Assembly: GCF_900536025.1 (NCBI RefSeq)
Contig: NZ_UNOZ01000035.1
Coordinates: forward strand, 106,190 to 170,189
DNA: 64,000 nucleotides
Reading direction: 5' to 3'
Origin: Pseudomonas reidholzensis
GTDB taxonomy: Bacteria > Pseudomonadota > Gammaproteobacteria > Pseudomonadales > Pseudomonadaceae
Position 1 is the first letter of the stretch. Each line of letters begins with the position of its first letter. Of the stretch, positions 53,885-64,000 are shown piece by piece. The notes beneath the pieces are model-generated. The model was not told the origin of the DNA and ran no database searches. It was given only the letters and a program-made list of their open reading frames with translations. The translations under genes were made by a program, and so were the position numbers.

Positions 53885-55960
53885 TCAGACCTGCTCGAGC
53901 ATCAGCCCGGAGATCCGCCGGACTTTGCGCCCCACGGCTTCCTCGAAGATGCCCGCCCGTGGCTCGATCAGGCTGAAGCAGTGCTTGGCCCGGGTAATGC
54001 CGGTGTATACCAGCTCCTTGGTCAGCACCGGGTTGAGCGCGTCCGGCAGCACCAGCGTGGTGTGGCTGAACTCCGAGCCCTGGGACTTGTGCACGGTCAT
54101 GGCAAACACCGTCTCGACCTCGTTGAGCCGGCTCGGCAGCACGAAGCGCACGCCGCCACTGCCGTCGTTGCGCGGGAAGGCCACGCGCAGCAGCGCGTTG
54201 CCCTGCTCATCCGGCAGGCGCAAGGCAATGCCGATATCGCCATTCATCAAGCCCAGGCCGTAGTCGTTGCGGGTCACCAGCACCGGCCGACCTTCGTACC
54301 ACGGCTGCTGGCTGTCGATCAGCCCGGCGTTGTGCAGCACCCGCGTAACCCGCTCGTTCAAGCCAAGCACGCCCCACGGCCCTTTACGCACTGCGCACAG
54401 CAACTGGAACGCTTCGAAACTTTGCAGCACCCGACTGGCCCACTGCTCCCAGCGCGGATCACTGGCCGGGGTGGCAGGTTGCGGGCGATGGCTACCCAGC
54501 GTTCGCAGGTAGTGACCATAGCCCTGCGGGCCGTCATCCCCGCGGTCCAGGCCGTCGAGCAGCAGCCGGTCAAAGCGGCGATCATGCTCGCCCTGCAACG
54601 ACAGGCCGTGCACATCGGCGAGCTTCTGTTGCAGCAGCGCACGCGCTTCCAGGGCCTGCTGGCGGTTGACCAGCCGCGCGAGCTGACCGATACCGCTGCC
54701 TTCGCCAAAGCGACGCGAGTGACGCAGCATCACCACCTGCTGGGCCAACGGGTTGCGCTGCGCGTCACCGGCCTGCAGGCCACTGCCCGCCAGCGACTGG
54801 CCGCCGACCCGCTCCAGCCAGGTCTGGGTCGACGGCGCATAACACCCGTCCTCGGCATCCCGGCACAGGTCGCCGAGTACCGCGCCGGCTTCCACCGACG
54901 CCAACTGGTCCTTGTCGCCGAGCAACACCAGGCGCGCACTCGGCGGCAGGGCATCGAGGAGAATGGCCATCATCTCCAGGTCGATCATCGAGGCCTCGTC
55001 GATCACCAGCACATCCAGCGGCAACGGGTTGCCCGCATGGTGGCGGAAGTGCCGCGAGCCCGGGCGGCTGCCCAGCAGACGGTGGACGGTGCTGACGTCG
55101 GTGGGGATCTGCCCGCGCACCTCGGCACTCACCTGCAGGCGCTCGACCTGCTGGCCGATCGACTCGGTCAGGCGCGCAGCGGCCTTGCCGGTGGGCGCTG
55201 CCAGGCGAATGCGCAACGGCCGCCCCTGCTCCACCGCCGGGGCCTGCAACAGGGCCAGCAAACGCACCACGGTGGTGGTCTTGCCGGTGCCTGGGCCGCC
55301 GGTGATGATACTGAACCCCGCCCGGGTCGCGAGCGCGCAGGCCAGCTTCTGCCAGTCGACCTGGCCCGCCAGCGCGCCGCCTTCGAACAACTGCGCCAGG
55401 CGTGCGCCGAGGTCAGCCGGGATCGACTCGTCGGCGACCAGACGCTGGCGCAAGGCGTGGTCGATCTGCCGCTCGTAGCTCCAGTAGCGGCGCAGGTACA
55501 GGCGCAGGCCACTCAGCACCAGCGGTCGGGAAGCCTGGCCCGGCGTGTTGCCGGTCGCCACCAGCGGGCTGGCAGCGAGGCGCTGGCGCCAGGTGTCCTG
55601 ATCGAGGTTGGCCAACAGTTGCGAGGGCAGCAGCAACGGGCCGGCCAGGGCGTCGCCTTCCGGCGGCAGCGACAGGGCGAAATCGGGCTCTGCCAAGGTC
55701 TGGCCGAGGTCCAGGCAGACGTGGCCGTGCCCCAACTGGTGGCTAGCCAGGGCCGCGGCCATCAGCAGCAGCGGATCACTGCCGGGCGCACGCTCTTCGA
55801 GAAAGCCGACGAAGGCCCGGTCGAGGGCACGCAACCAGCCGCGCTCGACCCAGCGATCCAGCAGGATCAGCAGGTCGTGGCTGTCGCGCAGCGGCGCCAG
55901 GGCCGCCAGCTGTTCGGCGTGCAGCGGTGTGGGCAAGAGATCAGCGAGGCGTCGGCTCAT
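53885..55960 (-). CDS. recD: Exodeoxyribonuclease V alpha subunit (RecD)
   Basis: The 691-residue SF1B helicase has Walker A GGPGTGKTTTV, the DEASMIDLEMMA Walker B and the QLASVEAGAVLGD segment, and the C-terminal TVHKSQGSEFSHTTLV. It is the 5'-3' motor of RecBCD. It overlaps recB by four bases. Confidence 0.96.
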   Translation of the reverse strand: MSRRLADLLPTPLHAEQLAALAPLRDSHDLLILLDRWVERGWLRALDRAFVGFLEERAPGSDPLLLMAAALASHQLGHGHVCLDLGQTLAEPDFALSLPPEGDALAGPLLLPSQLLANLDQDTWRQRLAASPLVATGNTPGQASRPLVLSGLRLYLRRYWSYERQIDHALRQRLVADESIPADLGARLAQLFEGGALAGQVDWQKLACALATRAGFSIITGGPGTGKTTTVVRLLALLQAPAVEQGRPLRIRLAAPTGKAAARLTESIGQQVERLQVSAEVRGQIPTDVSTVHRLLGSRPGSRHFRHHAGNPLPLDVLVIDEASMIDLEMMAILLDALPPSARLVLLGDKDQLASVEAGAVLGDLCRDAEDGCYAPSTQTWLERVGGQSLAGSGLQAGDAQRNPLAQQVVMLRHSRRFGEGSGIGQLARLVNRQQALEARALLQQKLADVHGLSLQGEHDRRFDRLLLDGLDRGDDGPQGYGHYLRTLGSHRPQPATPASDPRWEQWASRVLQSFEAFQLLCAVRKGPWGVLGLNERVTRVLHNAGLIDSQQPWYEGRPVLVTRNDYGLGLMNGDIGIALRLPDEQGNALLRVAFPRNDGSGGVRFVLPSRLNEVETVFAMTVHKSQGSEFSHTTLVLPDALNPVLTKELVYTGITRAKHCFSLIEPRAGIFEEAVGRKVRRISGLMLEQV

Positions 55961-58900
55961 GGCGCGGCTCCGGCAAACAGGTCCTGCTGGTCGGGCGCCC
56001 GGACGCCGCGAAACAGCGCGTCGAGGGCTTCGATCAGCGCACGCGGAGGCTTGGCGAAATACACGCCATGGCCGCTACGGCTCGCCCCCCGCAGGAAGAT
56101 GAACAAGGCACCGCCGACATGGCGGTCGTAGTCGTAATCGGGCAGCCGCGCGCGCAACTGGCGGTGCAGTGCCAGCAGGTACAGCACGTACTGCAGGTCG
56201 TAGCGGTGATCGAGGATCGCCTGTTCCATGGCCATGGCGTTGTAGGACTGGGTGTCCGGGCCAAGCCAGTTGGATTTGTAGTCGGTCACGTAATAGCGGC
56301 CGTCCAGCTCGAACGCCAGGTCGATGAAACCCTTGAACATGCCATTGAGCTGGCTCGCCTCGGCCGCCGGGCGGGCCGCGCCACCGTGCGTATGCCGCGC
56401 CACCAGTTGGTCGAGCTGGAGCACGTCGACCCGGTGGCTGGCGAACCAGAATTCCATCTCGATCTGGTAGTGCTGCAACTGCGCCAGGGTCAGCGCGGGT
56501 TGATCCGCCTGGAAAGGCAGTGGTTCGTTCAGCAGGTGCCCCAGCCACTCGCTCAGGCCGGGGATCCAGCCGGCCCAGTCGCGACGGTTGCAGCGCTGGC
56601 CAACCGTGCGTTCGATCAATTCGGCAGCAGCGCTGATTTCGCCAAAGCCTTCGCGTCCGGCCCACTCCAGCAAGCCGTGCAGGAAGGTGCCGGGGTTCGG
56701 CCCGCGCGGAAAGCGGTGGATGTCGCCGCTTTCGGCAGGAATCTCACGCAGTTGCTGAGCATCGACGCGCTCGTCGTCCATCAGTTGCTGGGCCTGGGAG
56801 CTGTCGGCGCCGAGGGTCTGATCGCCCACGCGCAGGGCGCTGTAGGAGGCGATCCACCAGTACTCCGCCGCCGGCCGCCGCGGCTTGCGCGCGGGCAGCA
56901 GCTCACGGGCGTCGTGCGGGATCAGGTAACGGCTGTCCTGGGCCTCGGGTACACCGCCACAGGCGATGTCCGCACAGGAGGCCTGGAGGGTCTGCAACCA
57001 CTCGGCCAATTGGCTGGAGGCCGCCAGTGGCTGACCGCCACCGAGCAGGTAACCGACCGCGGAACGGTGCAACTGCGAGTGCTTCTGGCTGCCGCGCTTG
57101 AGGTCGGCAATGCCCAGCCAGCAAGCATACTGGGCGCGGGTCAGGGCGACGTAGAGCAGGCGCAGGTCTTCGGCCAGGCGCTCGTCGTCGGCGCGGGCGA
57201 TCTGCTCGTCGTCAGGGGTCAGGGTCAGGTGGGCATGGCCCTCGCTGTCATGCCAGGTGAGCGGCAGGCGCTGGCCATCGACCGGCTTGCTGGTACAGAT
57301 GAACGGCAGGTAGACCAACGGGTATTCAAGGCCCTTTGACTTGTGGATGGTCACTACCTTGACCAGCTGTTCGTCGCTTTCCAGGCGCAGGATCTGCTCT
57401 TCGCCCGCCTGACCGGAACCTGCCAGGTTGTCCGCCAGGTGACGAATCAGTGCTTGCTCGCCATCCAGCTCACCCGCGGCCTGTTGCAGCAGTTCGGCCA
57501 GGTGCAGCAGGTTGGTCAGCACCCGCTCGCCATCGCTGCGGGCAATCAGCGTGCGCGGCAGTTTGAAGTCATGCAGCAGGCGACGCAGCATAGGCAATAC
57601 GCCCTGCCGCTGCCAGGTTTCACGGTACTGACGGAAGCGCATGACCCAGTCTTCCCAGACCCGTTCGTCCTGGTTCAGGCGCTCGAGTTCGGCCAGCGAT
57701 TGATCGAGGGTCAGGCTGGCCAGCGCGGCCTTGAGCAGGCGCTCGGAGTCGGGTTCGGCGCAGGCCTTGAGCCAGGCCAGCAGGTCATGCGCCTCTTGGG
57801 CGGCGAACACCGAATCCTTGTCCGAGAGGTAGACACTGCGCACATCGCGGGCGGCCAGCTCGGTGCGGATCAACTGCGCCTCACGGCCGTCGCGCACGAG
57901 GATGGCGATGTCCGAGGGCAGGCAGGGGCGCAACGCGCCATCGCCGTTGCGGAACCCTGTCACGCCGCGCTGGCCGCCATTGAGCAGCGCGACGATCTGG
58001 CTGGCGCAACTGGCGGCCAGCTGCTGGCGGTACAGGGTGCTGGAAACCGGCTCTTCGCTGTCCAGCCGCCAGCAGTGCAAGGCGGCGCTGGGCTGGCCAT
58101 CGATCAGCAATTGCTCACCCCGGCCCTTGGCTCGCACTTCGACGAAGGGCAAGGGGTTTTCCTGTGCTTCGCGGAACAGAAACGCGCCACGCCCTGCGCC
58201 ACGCGCCTCGGCTTGCAGGAACACGCGGTTGACCGCACTGACCATGGCCTGGCTGGAGCGATAGTTGGTGTCCAGGCTGTGCAAGCGGCCGGTGGTGGCG
58301 CGACGGGCGCCGAGGTAGGTGAAGATGTCCGCGCCGCGGAAGGCGTAGATCGCCTGCTTGGGGTCACCGATCATGAACAGGCCGGTGTCCGCACGGTTTT
58401 CGCTGATCCGGTAGATGCGCTCGAAGATCCCGTACTGGACCGGGTCGGTGTCCTGGAATTCGTCGATCAGGGCCACCGGGAACTGCTCACGAATCAACCC
58501 GGCCAAGCGTTCGCCGGACTCTTGGCCGAGCGCGTGTTCGAGGCGCAGGAGCATGTCGTCGAAGCCCATTTCGGCGCGACGGCGTTTTTCCACCTCGAAA
58601 CGGGCCGAGACCCAGCACGCGGCGTGTTCGAGCAGGCGCACTTCAGGGCTGGGCAGGGCGTTAAGCTGCTGGCGCAGGCTCTCCATGGCGTTCAACGCGG
58701 GATGCTCCGGCGGCTCGCCGGACTTCCACGCCTCGGCCATGCCGGCCGGCGTCAGGCGGGTAAAGCCGGTGCCCAGGTCCAGCTCCAGCGCCTGCTCATC
58801 GCCGGCCCAGGCGCGCAGCTTGTCGAACCAGGGCTCGAAGTAGCGCGCCTGCATCTTGCGCCCGTCAGCCAGCTTGGCGGCCACGGCATCACGGCAGATC

Positions 58901-59634
58901 TGCTGCAGCTCATCCGCCCACTGCGCCCAGGGCGCCTTGAGCAGGCGTAGCTGCGCCGTGCGTTCGTCCAGGGTGGCGTCGATCAAGGCCTGCGGCTCGG
59001 CAGCGTCCTGCTCGGCGGTGACCCGACCGAACAGCGGGCGGATTCGCGGCAGCAGTGCATCCGGGCTGATCCAGTTACCGCGCACCCAGGCCAGGGCGTC
59101 ACCGCGCATGCCGTAACAGAAGCGCCGCCAGTAGTCGCGCATGACCTGGCCGAGCAGTTCGCTGTGGTCGGTCTCCAGGCTCTGGGTAAACAGGCTGCCG
59201 CTGTCGAAGGCATGCTCACGGAGCATGCGCTGGCACCAGCCGTGAATGGTCGATACCGCCGCTTCGTCCATCCATTGCACAGCGACTTCCAGGCGGCTGG
59301 CGCAACGCGGCCAGAGCGTCTCAGGGTAGTCGTCGCGCAACAGTTGCAAGAGCGGGTCGGCCTCTGCCAGTTCACCACGGAAGAACCGCGCGGCCTCTGC
59401 CAGGCGCGTGCGGATACGCTCGCGCAGCTCCTTGGTGGCGGCGTCGGTAAAAGTCACCACGAGGATCTGCGGCGGCAGCAGTTCGCGGCCGAACCCCTGC
59501 TCGTCGCCGTGACCGAGGATCAGGCGCAGGTACAGGGCGGAGATGGTGAAGGTCTTGCCGGTACCGGCGCTGGCTTCGATGAGCTGGCTGCCATGCAGCG
59601 GAAAGCTCAGGGCCAATGGGCGGGCCTGGGTCAT
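55957..59634 (-). CDS. recB: Exodeoxyribonuclease V beta subunit (RecB)
   Basis: The 1225-residue protein has Walker A EASAGTGKTFTISAL, the UvrD-like DEFQDTDPVQYGIF, the helicase KSKGLEYPLVYLPF and the C-terminal nuclease motif VTDYKSNWLG. It is the 3'-5' helicase and only nuclease of RecBCD. It overlaps both recC and recD. Confidence 0.97.
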   Translation of the reverse strand: MTQARPLALSFPLHGSQLIEASAGTGKTFTISALYLRLILGHGDEQGFGRELLPPQILVVTFTDAATKELRERIRTRLAEAARFFRGELAEADPLLQLLRDDYPETLWPRCASRLEVAVQWMDEAAVSTIHGWCQRMLREHAFDSGSLFTQSLETDHSELLGQVMRDYWRRFCYGMRGDALAWVRGNWISPDALLPRIRPLFGRVTAEQDAAEPQALIDATLDERTAQLRLLKAPWAQWADELQQICRDAVAAKLADGRKMQARYFEPWFDKLRAWAGDEQALELDLGTGFTRLTPAGMAEAWKSGEPPEHPALNAMESLRQQLNALPSPEVRLLEHAACWVSARFEVEKRRRAEMGFDDMLLRLEHALGQESGERLAGLIREQFPVALIDEFQDTDPVQYGIFERIYRISENRADTGLFMIGDPKQAIYAFRGADIFTYLGARRATTGRLHSLDTNYRSSQAMVSAVNRVFLQAEARGAGRGAFLFREAQENPLPFVEVRAKGRGEQLLIDGQPSAALHCWRLDSEEPVSSTLYRQQLAASCASQIVALLNGGQRGVTGFRNGDGALRPCLPSDIAILVRDGREAQLIRTELAARDVRSVYLSDKDSVFAAQEAHDLLAWLKACAEPDSERLLKAALASLTLDQSLAELERLNQDERVWEDWVMRFRQYRETWQRQGVLPMLRRLLHDFKLPRTLIARSDGERVLTNLLHLAELLQQAAGELDGEQALIRHLADNLAGSGQAGEEQILRLESDEQLVKVVTIHKSKGLEYPLVYLPFICTSKPVDGQRLPLTWHDSEGHAHLTLTPDDEQIARADDERLAEDLRLLYVALTRAQYACWLGIADLKRGSQKHSQLHRSAVGYLLGGGQPLAASSQLAEWLQTLQASCADIACGGVPEAQDSRYLIPHDARELLPARKPRRPAAEYWWIASYSALRVGDQTLGADSSQAQQLMDDERVDAQQLREIPAESGDIHRFPRGPNPGTFLHGLLEWAGREGFGEISAAAELIERTVGQRCNRRDWAGWIPGLSEWLGHLLNEPLPFQADQPALTLAQLQHYQIEMEFWFASHRVDVLQLDQLVARHTHGGAARPAAEASQLNGMFKGFIDLAFELDGRYYVTDYKSNWLGPDTQSYNAMAMEQAILDHRYDLQYVLYLLALHRQLRARLPDYDYDRHVGGALFIFLRGASRSGHGVYFAKPPRALIEALDALFRGVRAPDQQDLFAGAAP

Positions 59635-62600
59635 GCGGCACTCTCCGGGTTGCCCACGGTCTGCCAGGGTGCGGCGAACAGGGGTCGGTACAGGGTTTCA
59701 CACCAGCCTTCGAAGGTCTCGTCGGCACTCAGCGCGGCAAAGTCGCGGAACTGTCGGGCCAACGCCAGGGCTTCGCTGCGTTCGCCAAAGCTGTTCTGGC
59801 CGTCGCCTTCGTAGGCACGCGCGGCGGCGGCCAGGGCCTTGTCGGCATCGTCCTGGGCGAGCCAGGCGAAGGCGGTCTTGGCCGCGACCGGCAGTGGGGC
59901 ATTCATGGCCGCTTGGCGCGACACCAGCAGGTCACCGAGCAGATCGGCCGCCTGCGTCTGGGGCAGCGGTGCGAGCAGCAGGGTCAGGTCACTGGCCACC
60001 AGCGCACTGTGCAGCGGATAGCCGGCGGCGCAGGCAGCCAGGTGCATGACCCAGGTCGGGATCAACCGATGACGCTTGAGGTTGTTGCGCCCGGCACTGA
60101 TGGTATTGGGCACCGTGGTGATACTCAGCAGGCTCTGGTCTGGTGCCTGGTAGACCCGCCCCAGCCAGCCTTGCAAGCGGTCACCCGCGCGCTCGAAGTG
60201 GATCGGCAACGCCCCTTCGACCGGGGTCGGCCAACGCTCCAGCAATTGCCGATGGCGCTGCAGCAGGTCGGGCAATGGCTGGATCAACTCACTCTGGAGG
60301 ATCTCGCCAAAGCCGGCCAATGGCAGCAGACCGCAGGCTTGCAAGCGACGCGCCTGGCTGTGCAGGGCCTGCTCAGCGTTCTCCGGGTCGGCCAAGGCGG
60401 CGCCCAGCAAATGCTCGCTGAGGCCGTAGCGTTGCAAGGCGTCGAGCACGAAGGGTTCCTCGTCCGGGGTCGGTGCCTCGAGGGCCTCGAAGAACACTTT
60501 CAAACGCTGGCTGAAGAAGTGCCGCACCGGATGCCGGAGGAAGTCCTGCAACTGAGTGAGGTTCAGCGGTTCGTCATTGCTGTAGGGTGGCAGGGCTTCA
60601 TACGCCTGTGCCCCCGACTCGTCCGCCTGGTGCAGGACCTGCCATTCATGGGCGTAGCTGAACAGGCTGCTGCCCTTCTGGAAGTAACGCTGGCTGAACG
60701 GCTGCAGCGGGTGTTCCTGGGTCAGCGCATGCAGCAGCTGCTGACCGGCATCTTCGCGCTGCCCTTCGTGCGCACCGGCCAGGCGCCATCCTGTGGCCAG
60801 GTGATCGCGCAACTGGCCGACCAGCACCGAGGCCGGCCGCTCACTGTTGTCACGGATGCTGCGGCCGACCCAACTGACGTAGAGCTGGTCGCGCGCCGAC
60901 AGCAGCGCCTCGAGCAACAGGTAGCGGTCGTCTTCACGGCGCGAACGGTCGCCGGGGCGGTAATCGCTGGCCATCAGGTCAAAGTCGAGCGGTTGCTGAG
61001 CACGTGGATAATCGCCGTCGTTCATGCCCAGCAGGCAGACCACCCGGAACGGAATGGCGCGCATGGGCATCAGGGTGCAGAAGTTGACCGAGCCTGCCAG
61101 AAAGCGCTGGGACAACTTGCCTTGGTCGAGGCCCGACAGCCACGCCTCACGCACCACCGTCAGGGGCAAGGGGTCGTGCAGGTCGACGGTTTCGCAGGTC
61201 TGCTGCCAGCCGTCGCCAAGGTCCTGCAGTTGCATCAGGAGGAATTCGTCATGCTCGCTTTCGGCCAGGAAGAACACGTGCAGCAAGGCGTTCAGGCGCT
61301 CGCCCCATTCGCTGGGGCTGGCCGGTTGCGACAGCACCTGGCAAGCCACGTCCAGCGCATCCAGCAACGCCACCAACGGGCCGATCAACGCGGCATCGAG
61401 ACCGCCGATTTCGTCATAGGGCTCGATGCCATCGCAGCCCTCGCCCATGCCTACCGCATAGCCCAGCAGCATGCGCCGCAAGCCGAACCGCCAGCTGTTC
61501 TGCTCGAGCCCCTCTGGCAGGCCCAGGGTCGCACGCTGTTCGGCGCTGAGCCCCCAACGGATACCGGCGCCCTCGATCCAGCGATGCAGTGTCGGCAGGT
61601 CGCTTTCCTGGATGGCAAAGCGGGCGCGCAGTGCGGGTACGTCGAGCAGGTCGAGCACCTCGCTGACGGCGAAGCGGCTATCCGGCAGTTTGAGCAGGTG
61701 CTCGAGGGCGATCAGCAGCGGGTCGCGACCGCGTTGGCCCTGGTCGGTCAGGGTGAAGGGGATGTAGCGTGGGTCCTGCCGGTCGAGTTGGCCGAACACC
61801 GCGCGAATATGCGGGGCATAGCCATCGATCGCGGGCAGCATGACGATGACGTCACGCGGGCGTAGCGTAGGGTCCGCACTGAAGCGGGCGAGCAGTTGGT
61901 CGTGGAGGATTTCCACCTCACGCTGCGCGCTGTGGGCGATATGGAAACGCACCGACCGGTCCTTGGCCGGATCCACCGCCGGCCAGACTTCACGCGTCTC
62001 CGCCAGCGGGCGCAGTTCGAGGATGTCATCCTGCAGTTGATTGAGCAGGTTGCTCGGCTGACCCTCGCTGAACAGGTCGATGCGGCCATCGCTGAACACG
62101 CCCTGATAGCTGCCTGGGTCGTCATAACTGTCGAGCAGGTTGATGTAGTCGCGGCCCTGTTTGCCCCAGGCGGCGAGCAGCGGGTGCGCATGCTGGTGGA
62201 GTGATTCGTCGTCCAGCTGCAACGGCATGCCTTGCTTGCGCTGCTGGCGCTTGTACTGGTGCCGGAGCAGGTCCTTGTCGGCAACGATATCGCCCCAATG
62301 GTGACGGCAGGGGTTGTGCACACACAGCAGGACCTGGCTGAAGCGGGCCAGCCCGGCGAGGGCTTCCAGCGCCTGCGCCGGCAAGGACGATATACCGAAC
62401 ACGATCGCGCGTGATGGCAGCCCGTTAGGTGCCTGTTCGAGGCTGTTCATCCGTTCAATGAAGCGCTGGTGCACGCCGGCACGGCTCTGCGCCATGCCCG
62501 CTTCGCCGACATCCTCGAGCAACGCCCGCCACAGTTCGGCCTGCCAGCGATTGCCTGGGGCCAACGGTTTGCGCTCGCCACGGGCGGTGTTGAGCACATG

Positions 62601-63110
62601 CTCACCCGCTGCCCAGTCCTTCAGCCAATCGGCACGGTAGACCTGGTACTGGTCGAACAGGTCAGCCAGGCGCTCGGCCAGCTGATAGCGTTTGCGCAGG
62701 TCACTGTCATCGGTGAGAAAGCGCCGCAGTGGCTCGAAATGCGGGCGCTCGATCAACGCCGGGAGCAGGCGCATCAGGCGCCAGGTCAGCGGCGCCTTGT
62801 CGAGCAGCGACACTTCGGGGATCTCGTCACGGCCCAAGACCTTGCGATACAACTGCCACATGAAGCTACCCGGCAACTGCACATCGATTGCCGCGGCGAT
62901 GCCACAGCCGCCTTGATCATCGTCTTGAGGGTCTTCGGCCAAGGCCAGCTTCAGCCATTGGGCGATGCCATTGCTCTGCACCAGTGCGACTTCGTTTTCC
63001 AGCGGTGCCAGGGGATAGCGGCGCATCCAGCTCACCACCAGGCTACGCAGGTCATCCAGGCGGTTGCCGTGAACGATCATGAAGCCGGGGTGCAAGCGGG
63101 TATTAGCCAT
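59631..63110 (-). CDS. recC: Exodeoxyribonuclease V gamma subunit (RecC)
   Basis: The 1159-residue protein recognises Chi and splits the strands. It opens with MANTRLHPGFMIVHGNRLDD, continues VQSNGIAQWLKLAL, and holds the helicase-like FGISSLPAQALEAL. The ATG at 63110 is chosen because the RecC family starts just before the GNRLDDL segment; the frame is open upstream to 63215. Gene order recC-recB-recD with 4-bp overlaps indicates one operon. No recognisable promoter is clear in the 100 bp upstream; the rRNA terminator ends 103 bp away. Confidence 0.96.
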   Translation of the reverse strand: MANTRLHPGFMIVHGNRLDDLRSLVVSWMRRYPLAPLENEVALVQSNGIAQWLKLALAEDPQDDDQGGCGIAAAIDVQLPGSFMWQLYRKVLGRDEIPEVSLLDKAPLTWRLMRLLPALIERPHFEPLRRFLTDDSDLRKRYQLAERLADLFDQYQVYRADWLKDWAAGEHVLNTARGERKPLAPGNRWQAELWRALLEDVGEAGMAQSRAGVHQRFIERMNSLEQAPNGLPSRAIVFGISSLPAQALEALAGLARFSQVLLCVHNPCRHHWGDIVADKDLLRHQYKRQQRKQGMPLQLDDESLHQHAHPLLAAWGKQGRDYINLLDSYDDPGSYQGVFSDGRIDLFSEGQPSNLLNQLQDDILELRPLAETREVWPAVDPAKDRSVRFHIAHSAQREVEILHDQLLARFSADPTLRPRDVIVMLPAIDGYAPHIRAVFGQLDRQDPRYIPFTLTDQGQRGRDPLLIALEHLLKLPDSRFAVSEVLDLLDVPALRARFAIQESDLPTLHRWIEGAGIRWGLSAEQRATLGLPEGLEQNSWRFGLRRMLLGYAVGMGEGCDGIEPYDEIGGLDAALIGPLVALLDALDVACQVLSQPASPSEWGERLNALLHVFFLAESEHDEFLLMQLQDLGDGWQQTCETVDLHDPLPLTVVREAWLSGLDQGKLSQRFLAGSVNFCTLMPMRAIPFRVVCLLGMNDGDYPRAQQPLDFDLMASDYRPGDRSRREDDRYLLLEALLSARDQLYVSWVGRSIRDNSERPASVLVGQLRDHLATGWRLAGAHEGQREDAGQQLLHALTQEHPLQPFSQRYFQKGSSLFSYAHEWQVLHQADESGAQAYEALPPYSNDEPLNLTQLQDFLRHPVRHFFSQRLKVFFEALEAPTPDEEPFVLDALQRYGLSEHLLGAALADPENAEQALHSQARRLQACGLLPLAGFGEILQSELIQPLPDLLQRHRQLLERWPTPVEGALPIHFERAGDRLQGWLGRVYQAPDQSLLSITTVPNTISAGRNNLKRHRLIPTWVMHLAACAAGYPLHSALVASDLTLLLAPLPQTQAADLLGDLLVSRQAAMNAPLPVAAKTAFAWLAQDDADKALAAAARAYEGDGQNSFGERSEALALARQFRDFAALSADETFEGWCETLYRPLFAAPWQTVGNPESAA

Positions 63111-63212
63111 TGAGTACGCTCTGGGGGCAGTCGGACGTGAGGGGGTAACCCTACCACGGGAGAGGCCGGCCACTGAGCGCAGCACGGCCACATTTCTTTT
63201 CAGCCACAAAGA

Positions 63213-63248
63213 CAAAACCCCTACCTGCTTGCGCAGATAGGGGTTTTG
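63213..63248 (-). terminator. rRNA operon terminator
   Basis: CAAAACCCCTA and TAGGGGTTTTG form the strong lower stem, extended by CCTGC/GCAGA with one mismatch around TTGC. A TTTTG-rich end follows. It lies just past the 5S rRNA 3' end and points away from it. Confidence 0.88.
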
Positions 63249-63257
63249 CGAAATGAA

Positions 63258-63373
63258 TCTTGACGATGACCTACTCTCACATGGGGAGACCCCACACTAC
63301 CATCGGCGATGCATCGTTTCACTACTGAGTTCGGGATGGGATCAGGTGGTTCCAATGCTCTATTGTCGTCAAG
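63258..63373 (-). rRNA. rrf: 5S ribosomal RNA
   Basis: The minus strand reads as a Pseudomonas 5S rRNA from near 63373. It starts TTGACGACAATAGAGC, passes through CCACCTGATCCCATCCCGAA and GTGAAACGATGCATCGCC, and ends GAGAGTAGGTCATCGTCAAG. The 5' and 3' ends pair. The ends are placed to within a few bases. Confidence 0.95.
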
Positions 63374-63523
63374 AAATTCTGTAGCCAGAATGTCCTGTTG
63401 GACAGCCCAGCGAATTCGGATATGCGATATTTGCGATGCTCTCTATCAAAGAGCGCGAACTTTCGGTTCTTTCGTCTTCACCACCACAATTTGGCACTGA
63501 TGCTCAAATTGCTTGGGTGTTAT

Positions 63524-64000
<477 letters not shown>

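Noticed and set aside
59616..61865. 749-codon frame opposite recC
   Set aside because: recC family identity on the minus strand is clear; this is codon-bias noise.

Overview
The window is GC-rich chromosomal DNA with dense, tightly overlapping operons. Gene content points to Pseudomonas, most likely the P. putida group. The markers are a MorA-type regulator, the cyanide-insensitive oxidase CioAB, pcaHG beside an McpS-like chemoreceptor, mmsAB, yfiBNR, and REP hairpins built on a core like GTGGGAGCGGGT. The species call is inference from content and layout. No phage, insertion sequence or CRISPR array was seen. One hicAB toxin-antitoxin pair is the only clear accessory item.

Layout. 1-3.8 kb: 5' part of a Lon-related AAA+ protease gene, then a DUF3015 protein, a DUF4105 protein and a small lipoprotein. 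3.8-7.1 kb: gdhA and ettA. 7.2-13.2 kb: an unrecognised small protein, the multi-PAS GGDEF/EAL protein MorA, and glyA. 13.2-16.6 kb: a btsT/cstA-yjiX-yjiA type operon. 16.7-18.9 kb: a PilZ protein and a xanthine/urate-type NCS2 permease. 19-24 kb: radA, mscL, fpr, a LuxR solo and rlmG. 24-27 kb: cioAB plus a 50-residue DUF2474 subunit, with an ANR box upstream. 27-31.3 kb: MFS exporter, GNAT protein, purine permease and trmA. 31.5-36 kb: pcaHG with a PcaQ-type operator, a zinc metallopeptidase, and an McpS-like chemoreceptor with a FliA-type promoter. 36-41.5 kb: ggt, a LysR regulator, mdaB with a divergent YgiN-like monooxygenase, a TSUP transporter and hicAB. 41.6-47.4 kb: a six-gene lipid-metabolism cassette. 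47.5-53.8 kb: a cupin, mmsAB with a LysR regulator, and yfiBNR. 53.9-63.1 kb: recC-recB-recD. 63.2-64 kb: the 3' end of an rRNA operon (5S and partial 23S) on the minus strand.

The most interesting part is the cassette at 41662-47373. It encodes a CDP-alcohol phosphatidyltransferase, an alpha/beta-hydrolase/methyltransferase fusion, a PAP2/dual-specificity-phosphatase fusion, a small membrane protein, a PlsC-like acyltransferase and a CdsA-like cytidylyltransferase. The parts resemble E. coli ynbABCD with an acyltransferase added. On paper they could make, activate, head-group-modify and dephosphorylate a phospholipid independently of the housekeeping enzymes. The product cannot be read from sequence.

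Other threads are c-di-GMP signalling (MorA, PilZ protein, YfiN) and several legible control sites: ANR, PcaQ, FliA, HicB and lux-box-like elements, and two TGTATACA palindromes.
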